A stretch of DNA of 58,783 nucleotides from Aeromonas media (GCF_000819985.1 NZ_CDBZ01000176.1:1-58783), one strand, 5' to 3'; positions 17,956-32,487 are shown, counted from the stretch's first letter. Notes: generated by a model not told the origin, from the letters alone. Translations and numbers: made by a program.

Positions 17956-18048
17956 TCGCTTGCTCCTGTATCCTGTTTTGTATTTATATCGATATGCGCC
18001 ATTATCTTACAAAGATACCGATATGGTAAATGGTTGAAACTAAATCAA

Positions 18049-18558
18049 TCAGGGATTGTTCCCCAAGGGCTGCTCATGAGGCTCATTATCCAGCCCGAAC
18101 GCTGAGTGCAACGAACGCACGGCCAGCTCCAGGTACTTCTCGTCAATCACCACGGATATCTTGATTTCAGAGGTGGAGATCAACTGCATGTTGATCCCCT
18201 CCTCACCCAATACCTTGAACATGGTGCGCGCGACCCCGGGATGATTCCACATGCCGACCCCGACGATGGAGACCTTGGCGATCTCCCCGTTACCCTGCAC
18301 ACAGGCGGCCCCCAACAGGGTGGCGGTCTCCTCCAGCAGGGCGCGAGCCCGGCGATAGTCATCGCGATTCACCGTGAAGGTGAAGTCGGCGGTGCCATCC
18401 CCCATGGTGTTCTGCACTATCATGTCGACATCTATGTTGGCGTCGCTGATCGGATTCAGGATCTGCGCGGCCACCGTCGGCCTGTCCGGCACTCCCAGAA
18501 TGGTTAGGCTGGCCTCGTTGCGATTGAACGCAATGCCGGATACCAGGGGTGCTTCCAT
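18049..18558 (-). CDS. Internal in-frame start: aspartate kinase beta subunit
   Basis: Within lysC, GGAGGTGA (a full match to the 16S rRNA anti-Shine-Dalgarno) ends four bases before an in-frame ATG at 18558. Translation from it gives a 169-residue protein beginning [17 protein letters not shown] that contains only the two ACT domains. This is the same layout as the alpha2beta2 aspartokinases of Bacillus, Corynebacterium and Thermus, where the beta subunit starts at an equivalent Met and stabilises the regulated enzyme. Seeing the signal is direct; production of the protein is inferred. Confidence 0.75.
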   Translation of the reverse strand: MEAPLVSGIAFNRNEASLTILGVPDRPTVAAQILNPISDANIDVDMIVQNTMGDGTADFTFTVNRDDYRRARALLEETATLLGAACVQGNGEIAKVSIVGVGMWNHPGVARTMFKVLGEEGINMQLISTSEIKISVVIDEKYLELAVRSLHSAFGLDNEPHEQPLGNNP

Positions 18559-19296
18559 CCTCTCACCTCCATATGTGATTAAGGTTCCCTCTCCGTCGAC
18601 GAAACTCGACAGCACCCGCAGCGGTACGCGGTACTTGCCCGCGAATTCCACCGAACGGATCTGCAGCACCTTGGCCCCCAGGCTCGCCATCTCCAGCATC
18701 TCCTCGAAGGTGATGGTGGAGAGGCGGCGTGCCTTGGGCTCGATGCGCGGATCCGTGGTATAGACCCCATCCACATCGGTAAAGATCTGGCATTCATCGG
18801 CCTTGATGGCGGCCGCCACGGCAACCGCCGTGGTGTCCGAACCACCTCGCCCCAGGGTGGTGATGGCGTTGTGCTCATCACGGCCCTGGAAGCCGGCGAT
18901 CACCACCACCTTGCCCGCACCCAGCTCGGCCTGAACCTGCTCGGTGTCGATCTGGGTGATGCGCGCCTTGCCATGGGCGGAATCAGTGTGGATACGAACC
19001 TGATCACCGGTCATTGAGACCGCAGGGCAACCCCGTTTGTTCAACGCGATGGCCAGCAGCGCTATGGTGACCTGTTCACCGGTGGAGACCAGCACATCCA
19101 TCTCGCGCCGGTTGGCATCCGGATCCAGCTGCTGGGCCATGCCCAGCAACCGGTTTGTTTCGCCCGACATGGCGGAGACGACCACCACCACATCATGCCC
19201 CTGGGCGCGGCTCAGCTGAACACGATCAGCCACCGCCTCGATCCGCTCCAGCGTGCCGACCGAGGTGCCGCCGTACTTCTGTACATAGAGTGCCAC
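18049..19296 (-). CDS. lysC: Aspartate kinase
   Basis: 415-residue monofunctional aspartokinase, which phosphorylates aspartate in the first step to lysine, threonine, methionine and diaminopimelate. The kinase domain (about residues 1-240) begins [10 protein letters not shown] and includes [15 protein letters not shown] and [15 protein letters not shown]. Two ACT domains follow ([16 protein letters not shown] and [19 protein letters not shown]) and give allosteric control by lysine and/or threonine. The start is GTG at 19296 with GAGGTGATCT upstream. It follows alaS by 16 bases. An internal start at 18558 with a perfect ribosome-binding site suggests a separately made beta subunit, annotated separately. 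Confidence 0.95.
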   Translation of the reverse strand: MALYVQKYGGTSVGTLERIEAVADRVQLSRAQGHDVVVVVSAMSGETNRLLGMAQQLDPDANRREMDVLVSTGEQVTIALLAIALNKRGCPAVSMTGDQVRIHTDSAHGKARITQIDTEQVQAELGAGKVVVIAGFQGRDEHNAITTLGRGGSDTTAVAVAAAIKADECQIFTDVDGVYTTDPRIEPKARRLSTITFEEMLEMASLGAKVLQIRSVEFAGKYRVPLRVLSSFVDGEGTLITYGGERMEAPLVSGIAFNRNEASLTILGVPDRPTVAAQILNPISDANIDVDMIVQNTMGDGTADFTFTVNRDDYRRARALLEETATLLGAACVQGNGEIAKVSIVGVGMWNHPGVARTMFKVLGEEGINMQLISTSEIKISVVIDEKYLELAVRSLHSAFGLDNEPHEQPLGNNP

Positions 19297-19312
19297 AGAT
19301 CACCTCGCCCGT

Positions 19313-21937
<2,625 letters not shown>

Positions 21938-22029
21938 GGAAAATCCTGCTTGATTCGGATACGGACTTTTAATCGCAATAATGTAAGTTTTCTGCGGGGT
22001 AAAGTAAAACGCGCGGGCCCGTCACGGGT

Positions 22030-22056
22030 GAAAAAGCCCCCAATGGACGGGGCTGC
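22030..22056 (-). terminator. Terminator downstream of recX
   Basis: AGCCCC / GGGGCT stem followed by TTTTTC on the minus strand, about 160 bases after recX and 90 before alaS. The sequence between recX and this hairpin shows nothing else. Confidence 0.75.
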
Positions 22057-22215
22057 AGCAGAACACCTGACAAGCGCAGGCGGAAAGGGGAGTCGGCTGG
22101 GTGGCAGATCATGGCGCCATGGCCCTCAGGGGCAGGATAAAACGAGGGAAATGCCTCCCATCTTACGCGCCGGAGGATCACGCCACCTGGCAGCACCATG
22201 GCCAGAACCAGCCCG

Positions 22216-22716
22216 TTAGTCGTCCCCCTGCTGCATGGCAGAGATGGCGTAACGCGCCTGCTCCTGGGTAAAACCCCGCCCAAGCAAATACTTGAGCCAC
22301 TTCATCTTCAGCTTGAAATCACCGAGATCGGCGACTCTGGCACGCCGCTCGAGCAGGACGAACGCCAGTTCGAACCAGTCCAGCTCGGGCTGGTCAAAGG
22401 CGGCGTCGATCTGCATATCATCCAGCCCCTTGCGGCGCAGATCGAAGCGGATCTTGATGGGACCATGGCCCTTGGCCGCACCGGCCCGCACCGCCATGGC
22501 GCCGTACCGATCGTCATTGACCCAGTTGTAGCCATGGCAATACTCGACAACGGCCTCGATCACCTCTTCATTGAAGCCCTGCAGCCGCAGCCGCTTGGCC
22601 AGCTCCGACTCGGCGCTCTCGCGGCGAGCCAGACTGCGCATGGCAAAGGCGCGGGCGGCAGCAAACCGTTCTTCAAAGGAGAGTTCAACGGATTCGGGGG
22701 AAGATTCATCGACCAT
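22216..22716 (-). CDS. recX: Regulatory protein RecX
   Basis: 166 residues, three tandem three-helix modules that bind in the groove of RecA filaments and inhibit RecA. Typical motifs are AFAMRSLARRESAESELAKRL (in parts SLARRESAESEL and LRLQGF), YCHGYNWVNDDRYGAM and KGHGPIKIRFDLRRKGL. The ATG at 22716 is used because the codon nine bases earlier is TTG and lies in the recA terminator. It follows recA at 41 bases with a hairpin between, as in E. coli, where only a fraction of transcripts read through. Confidence 0.93.
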   Translation of the reverse strand: MVDESSPESVELSFEERFAAARAFAMRSLARRESAESELAKRLRLQGFNEEVIEAVVEYCHGYNWVNDDRYGAMAVRAGAAKGHGPIKIRFDLRRKGLDDMQIDAAFDQPELDWFELAFVLLERRARVADLGDFKLKMKWLKYLLGRGFTQEQARYAISAMQQGDD

Positions 22717-22726
22717 AAATGACAAG

Positions 22727-22752
22727 GCCGGGTATCAACCCGGCCTTCCTTG
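22727..22752 (-). terminator. Terminator between recA and recX
   Basis: AAGGCCGGGT / ACCCGGCCTT stem with a four-base loop immediately after the recA stop. The T tract is weak, which fits partial read-through into recX. Confidence 0.85.
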
Positions 22753-22756
22753 TTCC

Positions 22757-23818
22757 TTATTCGAACTCTTGTTCGCTTTCGTCTTCAAACTCTTCGGCGA
22801 CCGCGGCCACCGGCTTCTCGACCGGTACGGCACCGGAGAGCAGCAGCTCACGCAGGCGGGCTTCCACCTCGGCAGCCATCACCTTGTTCTCGGCGAACAA
22901 CTTCATCACGTTGGCCTTGCCCTGGCCGATCTTCTCGCCGTTGTAGCTGTACCAGGCGCCGGCCTTGTCGATCAGCTTGTGCTTGACGCCCAAGTCCACC
23001 AGTTCGCCCTCTTTGGAGATGCCGGCACCGTAGAAGATCTGGAACTCGGCCTGCTTGAAGGGCGGGGCCACCTTGTTCTTGACCACCTTGACGCGGGTCT
23101 CGTTACCGACCACTTCGTCACCTTCCTTGATGGCACCGATGCGACGGATATCCAGACGCACGGAGGCGTAGAACTTGAGCGCGTTACCACCCGTGGTGGT
23201 CTCGGGGCTGCCGAACATGACGCCGATCTTCATCCGGATCTGGTTGATGAAGATGCACAGGCAGTTGGCGTTCTTGATGTTGGCGGTCAGCTTGCGCAGG
23301 GCCTGGGACATCAGGCGGGCCTGCAGGCCGACGTGGGAATCCCCCATCTCGCCTTCGATTTCCGCTTTCGGCGTCAGGGCTGCCACCGAGTCGACGATGA
23401 TGACGTCAACAGCGTTGGAGCGCACCAGCATGTCGCAGATCTCCAGCGCCTGTTCACCGGTATCCGGCTGGGAGATCAGCAGGTCGTCGACGTTGACCCC
23501 CAGTTTGGCGGCATAGATGGGATCCAGCGCGTGCTCCGCATCGACGAAGGCACAGGTCTTGCCTTTCTTCTGGGCTTCCGCGATCACCTGCAGGGTGAGG
23601 GTGGTTTTGCCTGACGATTCCGGACCGTAGATCTCGACGATGCGACCGCACGGCAGACCACCGATGCCCAGCGCCACGTCCAGGGAAAGGGAGCCGGTGG
23701 AGATGGCTTCGATATCCATGGTCTTGCTGTCGCCCAGACGCATGATGGAGCCTTTGCCAAACTGCTTTTCGATCTGGCCCAGCGCAGCCGCCAGTGCCTT
23801 CTGTTTGTTCTGATCCAT
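22757..23818 (-). CDS. recA: Recombinase RecA
   Basis: 353 residues (E. coli 353). Walker A is [13 protein letters not shown], the Walker B region is [19 protein letters not shown], and the DNA-binding loop region is [20 protein letters not shown] with [20 protein letters not shown]. It ends in an acidic tail ([12 protein letters not shown]). RecA forms ATP-dependent filaments on single-stranded DNA for recombination and triggers LexA self-cleavage. A LexA box lies 50 bases before its start. It is followed by recX and preceded by pncC. Confidence 0.98.
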   Translation of the reverse strand: MDQNKQKALAAALGQIEKQFGKGSIMRLGDSKTMDIEAISTGSLSLDVALGIGGLPCGRIVEIYGPESSGKTTLTLQVIAEAQKKGKTCAFVDAEHALDPIYAAKLGVNVDDLLISQPDTGEQALEICDMLVRSNAVDVIIVDSVAALTPKAEIEGEMGDSHVGLQARLMSQALRKLTANIKNANCLCIFINQIRMKIGVMFGSPETTTGGNALKFYASVRLDIRRIGAIKEGDEVVGNETRVKVVKNKVAPPFKQAEFQIFYGAGISKEGELVDLGVKHKLIDKAGAWYSYNGEKIGQGKANVMKLFAENKVMAAEVEARLRELLLSGAVPVEKPVAAVAEEFEDESEQEFE

Positions 23819-23867
23819 GCCAATCTCCGCTGGGAATCGTGATGTAGAAGTGAAGTTGGGCTAAGTA

Positions 23868-23887
23868 TACTGTTTATGCATACAGTA
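23868..23887. promoter_or_regulatory. LexA (SOS) box of recA
   Basis: TACTGTTTATGCATACAGTA is the CTG-N10-CAG palindrome of proteobacterial LexA sites, with both TA flanks. It lies 50-69 bases upstream of recA. pncC, which ends at 23899, is read towards it. Confidence 0.95.
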
Positions 23888-23898
23888 TCAAGCCCAAT

Positions 23899-24396
23899 TT
23901 ATCTGAGCAGAGCCAGCAGTCCGGACAAGGCCTGCCTGACCGCCTGCTGGCGCACCTGATGGCGGTCGCCATCGAAACGGGCGAGCAGGGAGTGATGACG
24001 GCCTGTGCGATCCGCCCAGGCGAACCAGACGGTGCCGACCGGCTTGTCGTCACTGCCACCACCAGGCCCGGCGATGCCGCTGATGGCGACGCAGATCCCG
24101 GCATCGGAACGGGCGAGGCCCCCTCTGGCCATCTCCAGCACCACGGCCTCGCTGACGGCGCCATGGCGCAGCAGGCTGTCGATGCTCACCCCCAGCATCT
24201 GCTGCTTGGCTTCGTTGGTATAGGTAACAAAGCCGCGATCGAACCAGCCTGAGCTGCCCGCAATATCCGTGATGGCCGTGGCGACCCCGCCCCCGGTACA
24301 GGACTCCGCCGTTGCGGCCAGCCAGCCTCGCGCCAGCAATGCCTCGCCGAGCTCCCGGGATAGACGGTCGATTTCTGCCTCTAGTCCCATCCTCAT
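23899..24396 (-). CDS. pncC: Nicotinamide-nucleotide amidohydrolase PncC (CinA C-terminal family)
   Basis: 165 residues, the short CinA-like enzyme that deamidates nicotinamide mononucleotide in NAD recycling. Its diagnostic stretches are TAESCTGGGVATAITDIAGS, GWFDRGFVTYTNEAKQQMLG and ISGIAGPGGGSDDKPVGTVW. The start at 24396 was chosen because AGAGAGGGC is directly upstream and residues before it do not match the family; an ATG two codons later is equally plausible. It lies directly upstream of recA, as in E. coli. Confidence 0.93.
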   Translation of the reverse strand: MRMGLEAEIDRLSRELGEALLARGWLAATAESCTGGGVATAITDIAGSSGWFDRGFVTYTNEAKQQMLGVSIDSLLRHGAVSEAVVLEMARGGLARSDAGICVAISGIAGPGGGSDDKPVGTVWFAWADRTGRHHSLLARFDGDRHQVRQQAVRQALSGLLALLR

Positions 24397-24635
24397 GCCC
24401 TCTCTGATCCCTTTCGGGGGAAACATGGGGGTCATTATGCAGTTGCCCCGAATCACGAGCAACCTACCCGGGAGCGGCTGCGTCAGCGACCGGCATGGCC
24501 CTGCCGAGCATTTGGCGCAAGCGCGCCACAGTGGCAAGTCACCCACGCTTAAGCTCCAGTACATGGGGGCTTCCTATAATCAGCAGGCACCGCCCTGTAT
24601 GCGGTTTCTATCTTTTTGGATACTGGAGAAAGCAG

Positions 24636-25043
24636 ATGAAGCATCAATTTAAAGTCGCCATGACTGCCCTGGCGATCTGTTTTGCCACCAATACCTTCGC
24701 CGCCGAGAGCGCCCCCGAGCTGCAGAGCGAAACCACCCTGGCGCAAGAGCTGAACCTCTCCAGCGCACAGGTTGAACAGATCAAGAGCCTGCGTGAGCAG
24801 GCGGCCAAAGAGCTCGGCGCGGTCAAGCTCGACGCCATCGGTCAGGACGTCATCATCAACATGATCAAGACCGGCAAGTGGGACGAGGCGGCCGCCAAGA
24901 AGCAGTTGCAGACCATCAGCAACGTGCAGGCCGAGGCCCGCTACTACCGTGCCCATTACCTGTTTGAAGTCAGCAAGGTGCTGACCCCGGAGCAGAAAAC
25001 CAAGCTGCACGAGATGCTCAGTGGCAACGAAGCCATGTATTGA
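24636..25043 (+). CDS. Spy/CpxP-like periplasmic protein
   Basis: 135 residues with a clear signal peptide (MKHQFKVAMTALAICFATNT, cleavage near TFA-AES). The mature part is all-helical and contains two LTxxQ-like motifs (LNLSSAQVEQIKSLR and VLTPEQKTKLHEM), the hallmark of Spy/CpxP proteins. Those act as ATP-independent chaperones or as feedback inhibitors in envelope stress. GGAGAAAGCAG precedes the ATG at 24636. It stands alone, divergent from pncC. No Cpx or Bae regulator is adjacent, so regulation is unknown. Confidence 0.75.
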   Translation: MKHQFKVAMTALAICFATNTFAAESAPELQSETTLAQELNLSSAQVEQIKSLREQAAKELGAVKLDAIGQDVIINMIKTGKWDEAAAKKQLQTISNVQAEARYYRAHYLFEVSKVLTPEQKTKLHEMLSGNEAMY

Positions 25044-25305
25044 GAGACGGCTCCCGTTTCTGTGATGCCAATCCCCGCGCTGATGGCGGGGATCTTGTTT
25101 CCCCTTCCACGCCTTGCGCACAATTCCCCGCTCCCGCCCTCCCGACACGGCTTGCCACTCCCCTCCCACGCCAGTGAAATCCCAGGACAGCCTTCCCCAA
25201 AGCGAGATAACCCCTCACCATCTCGGCCCGACCATGTAGAATGGCACCAGATTCAGACCCATTACGGCAGACGCTTGCCCGCAAGAGCCCCTTCTGGAAT
25301 AGAAC

Positions 25306-27888
<2,583 letters not shown>

Positions 27889-27912
27889 GCACCGACCGCC
27901 GCGCAAGCATGC

Positions 27913-27942
27913 AAAAGGGGAACCGCGAGGTTCCCCTTTTAT
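27913..27942. terminator. Bidirectional terminator between mutS and the BCCT operon
   Basis: AAAAGGGGAACC / GGTTCCCCTTTT stem with a short loop, shared by two convergent transcripts. Confidence 0.9.
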
Positions 27943-27958
27943 TTACCTTAACCTGTCA

Positions 27959-29557
27959 TCAGCCCGGGCCGATGCGATCCAGCAGACTCAGATTGACCGA
28001 GCCGGGATGGCGCTTGAGCTTCTGCCGGTATTCGAACTGGTGCTGACTCTCCTGCTTGAGCCCCTGCATCAGCGAATAGCACATGGCCAGCATGATCAGC
28101 GAGAAGGGCAGCGCGGCTATGATGCTGGCCGCCTGCAAGGCCGCCAGGCCGCCGGAGACCAGCAGGATGGCAGCCACCAGCCCCTGACCCAGTCCCCAGA
28201 TGGCGCGGTGCAATACGGGGGGATCCTGATCGCCGATGGAGAGCAGCGTCGTAATCACGAGCGTCCCCGAGTCGCTGGAGGTGATGAAGTAGGTGCAGAT
28301 AAGCAGGGTCAGCACCCCCTTGGCAATCCAGCCGAAGGTCTCCCAGTGCATCAGTTCCACCGTCTTGTAGAGCGCCAGGGTCACGTCCTGATTGACTGCC
28401 GCCACCACGCCACCGCCGCCGAACAGCTCCAGATGCATGGCGGTACCGCCGAACACGGTGAGCCAGAACATGCCGAGCAGGGAGGGCACCAACAGCACGC
28501 CGAGTACGAACTCGCGAATGGTGCGCCCCTTGGAGATGCGGGCGATGAACATACCGACGAAGGGGGCCCAGGCTATCCACCAACCCCAGTAGAAGGCGGT
28601 CCAGCTCGATTGCCAGGCCGAGGTGCCGTTGGCTTCGGTGTTGGTCCAGAAGCTCAGTTTGACGATGTTTTGCAGGTAGTCGCCGATATTCTGCACATAG
28701 GCGTTGAGGATGTAGGTGGTCGGTCCCAGCACCAGAAAGAGAGCGAGGATGAAGGCGCTGAGCCAGATGTTGAGCTCGGATAGGATCTTCACCCCGCGCC
28801 CCACGCCGGAGATGGCCGACAGGGTGGCGATCAGACTGATGCCGCCGATGAGCCAGAGCTGGCTCTGTTGGGAGACTTCCATGCCGAACATCTGGTTGAG
28901 GCCGGTGTTCATCTGGGAGACGCCAAGCCCTAAGGAAGTCGCTACCCCGAATACGGTACCGAACACCGCCAGCACGTCGGCGGCATGGCCCCAGAAGCCG
29001 TAGATCCGCTCGCCGAGAATGGGGTAGAGCACGGAGCGAATGGCCAGTGGCAACTTGCGGCGGTAGCTGAAGAAAGCCAGCGACAGGCCGACGATTACAT
29101 AGATGGCCCAGGGGTGCAGACCCCAGTGGAAGAAGGTGAGGCGCATGGCCATCTGGGCCGCTTCCGGCGTCATCCCTTCGGTGACGAAGGGGTTGCCCTG
29201 CAGGTGATACATGGGCTCGGCGATGCTCCAGAACACCAGGCCTATGCCCATGCCTGCGCTGAACAGCATGGAGAACCAGGCGAAGTAGCCGAACTCCGGT
29301 ACCTGGTCGTCGTCGCCCAGTCGAATGCTGCCAAAACGGCTGAACATCAGGTAGACGGCGAAGAACAGGAACAGGGCAACCACCAGAATGTAGTACCACT
29401 TGAAGCCAGCAATGATGGTGTCCTTGGCGCCGGTGAACCAGGTTCCCGCGGTATCCGGGTCAAACACCCCGAACAACAGGAACAGGGTCACGACGGTCAG
29501 GGCCGTCATGGCCATGGTGGGATTGAGGCCTTTCAATAGCCCTTTGGTTGCTCTCAT
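27959..29557 (-). CDS. BCCT family betaine/choline/carnitine transporter
   Basis: 532 residues with twelve predicted membrane helices. The Gly-rich substrate/sodium motif is SAGMGIGLVFWSIAEP, and the BCCT signature is WWIAWAPFVGMFIARISKGR followed by TIREF. The protein takes up trimethylammonium compounds such as glycine betaine, choline or carnitine, usually for osmoprotection. The short C-terminus argues against a BetT-type long regulatory tail. AGGAGGCCAG precedes the ATG. It follows an unknown gene by 9 bases, and a MarR regulator is divergent, which suggests osmotic control of the pair. Confidence 0.9.
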   Translation of the reverse strand: MRATKGLLKGLNPTMAMTALTVVTLFLLFGVFDPDTAGTWFTGAKDTIIAGFKWYYILVVALFLFFAVYLMFSRFGSIRLGDDDQVPEFGYFAWFSMLFSAGMGIGLVFWSIAEPMYHLQGNPFVTEGMTPEAAQMAMRLTFFHWGLHPWAIYVIVGLSLAFFSYRRKLPLAIRSVLYPILGERIYGFWGHAADVLAVFGTVFGVATSLGLGVSQMNTGLNQMFGMEVSQQSQLWLIGGISLIATLSAISGVGRGVKILSELNIWLSAFILALFLVLGPTTYILNAYVQNIGDYLQNIVKLSFWTNTEANGTSAWQSSWTAFYWGWWIAWAPFVGMFIARISKGRTIREFVLGVLLVPSLLGMFWLTVFGGTAMHLELFGGGGVVAAVNQDVTLALYKTVELMHWETFGWIAKGVLTLLICTYFITSSDSGTLVITTLLSIGDQDPPVLHRAIWGLGQGLVAAILLVSGGLAALQAASIIAALPFSLIMLAMCYSLMQGLKQESQHQFEYRQKLKRHPGSVNLSLLDRIGPG

Positions 29558-29566
29558 CTGGCCTCC

Positions 29567-30094
29567 TTAGTCATTGTTGAAAAAATCTTCACCCACGTGA
29601 TCCCCCGCACCACCGATGGCGCGATAGACCAGTCGACCCGCCACCCGCTCGCGGTGATCCACCAGGGTGACCGAAGGCTGGCCGTTCACGGCGTGACGCT
29701 TGCCGAGGAAGATGGCCATGGGCACCCCCAGACTGGAGACACCGCTGGTGATCCAGAGCCGGTTGAAGTCATAGGAGCCGCCGATGAACTCAAGCTGGGC
29801 CAGACCATTGTCCAGACCGGCCAGGTAGAAATTCATGGCGCTCTCGTCGGGGAAGAGGTGCACCAGCACATAGGCGTAGCGCAATTCGTTTACCAACTCC
29901 TTTAGACTAAAAGAACCTGTGTCGCTGCAGGAGAGCGGCAGCTCACCATCATAGTGATGCACTTGCAGGTTGTTGGGATCCTCGTCATAGGCGGGCTGAT
30001 AACGCACGAAAGCCGAGGTGTCAGGCAGTTCATAGCGGACCCTGACCACGCGAAGATCGGCAACCAGGGACTTGATATCCAGGTCGTCATTCAT
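29567..30094 (-). CDS. Conserved-looking hypothetical protein upstream of the BCCT transporter
   Basis: 175 residues, soluble, with no signal peptide or membrane helix. It opens MNDDLDIKSLVADLRVVRVR and later has YAYVLVHLFPDESAMNFYLA and RLWITSGVSSLGVPMAIFLG. I do not recognise a domain. The start at 30094 has GGAGTGACATC just before it. The 9-base gap to the BCCT gene implies co-transcription and probably co-regulation with compatible-solute uptake. Confidence 0.7.
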   Translation of the reverse strand: MNDDLDIKSLVADLRVVRVRYELPDTSAFVRYQPAYDEDPNNLQVHHYDGELPLSCSDTGSFSLKELVNELRYAYVLVHLFPDESAMNFYLAGLDNGLAQLEFIGGSYDFNRLWITSGVSSLGVPMAIFLGKRHAVNGQPSVTLVDHRERVAGRLVYRAIGGAGDHVGEDFFNND

Positions 30095-30257
30095 GATGTC
30101 ACTCCTCAAATATCGGGTTTAAATGCGGCAATTGTCCAATAACCTAACATAAAATTCATTAGAGCAGAAATGATTACACCAAAAACCATATTGACCTTGT
30201 TGTGGATTAGGCGGAGAATTTTGCGCCTCTCCACTGCCCTGCGATGACCCCGACTCC

Positions 30258-30737
30258 ATGGAAAAACATGATGAAGTGCTGGTTGCTCTGCGCCAGATCA
30301 TCCGTGCCATCGACATGCACTCCAAGCGCCTGATCAAGGAGGCCGGGCTGACCTCGCCGCAGCTCCTGCTGCTAAAGGGGATCAACGAGCTTGGCCAGAT
30401 CTCCATGCGCCAGCTCGCCGATCACACCAACATGAGCCAGGCCACCGCGACCACCATCATGGACAGGCTCGAGAGCCGCCAGCTGGTGCAGCGCATTCGC
30501 AGTGAGACCGACAAACGCAAGGTGCATGCGACACTGACTGACGCGGGGCGCGCCCTGCTTGCCCAGGCCCCTACCCCGCTGCAGGAGAGCTTCATCCAGC
30601 GCTTCCAGGCCCTGGAGAACTGGGAACAGGGACTGCTACTCTCCTCCCTGCAACGGATCTCGGCCATGATGAATGCCGACGGCATCGACGCGGCGCCCGT
30701 GCTGAGCGTCAGGCCGCTCACCGAGGAGCGGGCATAA
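30258..30737 (+). CDS. MarR family transcriptional regulator (CosR/EctR-like)
   Basis: 159 residues with a winged helix-turn-helix: ISMRQLADHTNMSQATATTI for the recognition region, then MDRLESRQLVQRIRSETDKR for the wing with its DxR turn, and LTDAGRALL. The length and the opening MEKHDEVLVALRQIIRAID recall the CosR/EctR branch of MarR proteins that repress compatible-solute genes in Vibrio and halotolerant bacteria; this is judged from memory. Its divergent position to a BCCT operon supports that reading. It ends in a bidirectional terminator. Confidence 0.8.
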   Translation: MEKHDEVLVALRQIIRAIDMHSKRLIKEAGLTSPQLLLLKGINELGQISMRQLADHTNMSQATATTIMDRLESRQLVQRIRSETDKRKVHATLTDAGRALLAQAPTPLQESFIQRFQALENWEQGLLLSSLQRISAMMNADGIDAAPVLSVRPLTEERA

Positions 30738-30766
30738 AAAAAGCTCCCATTCGGGAGCTTTTTTTA
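30735..30766. terminator. Bidirectional terminator between the MarR gene and yjaG
   Basis: AAAAAAAGCTCCC / GGGAGCTTTTTTT, a near-perfect hairpin with A and T runs on either side. Confidence 0.92.
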
Positions 30767-30784
30767 TGGGCCGGGGAAGTGCGA

Positions 30785-31366
30785 TCACTCTTCCAGGCTG
30801 ATGCCTATGTTGGAGACGCCGTCCTGGGCCGCGAAGGTGCGAATGGCCAAGATGCGATCACTGTCGCGCTCATGAGCGACCCGCTTGAGCAGCTCGACCT
30901 GGAACTCTAGCTCGGCTTCCATGTATTCATGCTCGTAGAGCTCTTCGTCGCTGAGATCCCGCTCTTCCAGCATCTCGATGAAACCGGCCACGGTACCGAC
31001 CGAAGCATGGCTGGCATCATTGGCCTCTTCACCCACCCGGCAGATCACCGAGTTGTAGGCGCAACCCAGCGCCACACAGGCATCCAGCGCCGGATAGGCG
31101 CCGTAAGACTCAAATTTGCCTGGCTCGGGAATATAGACTTCAAACGCCTCCAGGATCGCTCCCAGATTGACGCGGGAACCTTTAACCGTCAGGTAATTCC
31201 ACATCTGATCCAACGCGTGGCGAAATGCCTTCGCATCCCCGAAGCCGGAGGCCTGGGTAAACAGCGCATAGTTGGGATACATGCGCTCTGCCAGCGCCAG
31301 GGTGTAGACGGTCTGCTGCCAAGGCTGTAGCTCGGCCAGTCGCTTATAAAACTTGTCACCAAACAC
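30785..31366 (-). CDS. yjaG: YjaG family protein (DUF416)
   Basis: 193 residues, all-helical and acidic, close to the length of E. coli YjaG (196). Family stretches include LAERMYPNYALF, FRHALDQMWNYLTVKG and DLSDEELYEHEYMEAELEFQ. Its function is unknown. The start at 31366 is a GTG (FGDKFYKRLAELQPWQQ follows). It converges with the MarR gene and is divergent from the dehydrogenase gene. Confidence 0.8.
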   Translation of the reverse strand: MFGDKFYKRLAELQPWQQTVYTLALAERMYPNYALFTQASGFGDAKAFRHALDQMWNYLTVKGSRVNLGAILEAFEVYIPEPGKFESYGAYPALDACVALGCAYNSVICRVGEEANDASHASVGTVAGFIEMLEERDLSDEELYEHEYMEAELEFQVELLKRVAHERDSDRILAIRTFAAQDGVSNIGISLEE

Positions 31367-31527
31367 TGGAGTCGGATCCTTTGCAAAATGTGGGGCAGAT
31401 TGTAGCCCACGAGGGGCGTGGCGAAAACGAAAAAGCGCCCTGGTCGACTATCTTGCCCGATCAACTGGGGTAAGATGAGGACAGACCCCTCCTCCTCCGT
31501 GCCGTAAACATGATAAGGAACAAGAGT

Positions 31528-32472
31528 ATGAGTCAACGTACCCTGCTTCTGCTCAGCCAGGACAACAACCATTATGAACGCCTGCTCAAGGCCGCCCGCC
31601 TTCCTCATTTGCACATACTGCGGGCCGACAACCAGAGCGACGCCGAGAAGCTGATCGGTGATGCCCATATCCTGATGGCTGAGCCGGCACGGGCCAGACC
31701 CCTGCTGGCCAAAGCCGACAGGCTGAGCTGGCTCCAGTCCACCTATGCCGGGGTCGACGTGCTGCTGGATGCCAGCTGCCGCCGTGATTACCTGCTCACC
31801 AATGTGCGCGGCATCTTCGGGCCGCTGATGAGCGAGTATGTGTTCGGCCACCTGCTCAGCCTGTCGCGACAGTTGCCACTCTACCGCGAACAGCAGCAGC
31901 AGCGACTGTGGCAGAGCCATCCCTATCTGGGGCTCAAGGGACGCACCATGTTGATCCTGGGCACCGGCAGCATAGGTCAGCACATCGCACACACCGCCAA
32001 GCACTTCGGCATGCGAGTGCTCGGCATCAGCCACGGTGGCAATGAGCGCGCGGGCTTTGATCAGGTGTATCAGCTGCCGGCGCTGAACAAGATGCTGGCC
32101 CAGGCAGACGTCATCGTCAGCGTACTGCCGGCGACCCGCGAGACCCGCCATCTGTTCACCACCGATCGGTTCAATCACTGCAAACCGGGCGCCATTTTCT
32201 TCAACGTCGGCCGGGGCAATGCCGTCCATGAAGGCGACCTGCTGGCAGCATTGCGCGGCGGCAAGCTTGGTACGGCTGTGCTGGATGTGTTCGAGCAGGA
32301 GCCCCTGCCCGCCGACAGCCCGCTCTGGCATCAGCCCAATCTCATCCTCACTCCCCACAACAGCGCCTACAGCTTCCCGGAAGATGTGGCCCAGATCTTC
32401 ATACGCAACTACATCCGCTTCATCGACGGTCAACAGCTCGATGGCCGCATCGACTTCGACAAGGGCTACTGA
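31528..32472 (+). CDS. D-2-hydroxyacid dehydrogenase, NAD(P)-dependent
   Basis: 314 residues. The nucleotide-binding motif is MLILGTGSIGQHIAHTAKHF. The catalytic Arg lies in FFNVGRGNAVHEGDL, the Glu in VLDVFEQEPLP and the His in LTPHNSAYS. The N-terminal half is the substrate domain. It resembles glyoxylate/hydroxypyruvate reductases of the GhrA type, but the substrate is not fixed by sequence. The ATG at 31528 has AAGGAACAAGAG upstream and is preferred to an ATG six codons earlier. It is monocistronic. Confidence 0.87.
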   Translation: MSQRTLLLLSQDNNHYERLLKAARLPHLHILRADNQSDAEKLIGDAHILMAEPARARPLLAKADRLSWLQSTYAGVDVLLDASCRRDYLLTNVRGIFGPLMSEYVFGHLLSLSRQLPLYREQQQQRLWQSHPYLGLKGRTMLILGTGSIGQHIAHTAKHFGMRVLGISHGGNERAGFDQVYQLPALNKMLAQADVIVSVLPATRETRHLFTTDRFNHCKPGAIFFNVGRGNAVHEGDLLAALRGGKLGTAVLDVFEQEPLPADSPLWHQPNLILTPHNSAYSFPEDVAQIFIRNYIRFIDGQQLDGRIDFDKGY

Positions 32473-32487
32473 GTCCAGGTCTCCAGC

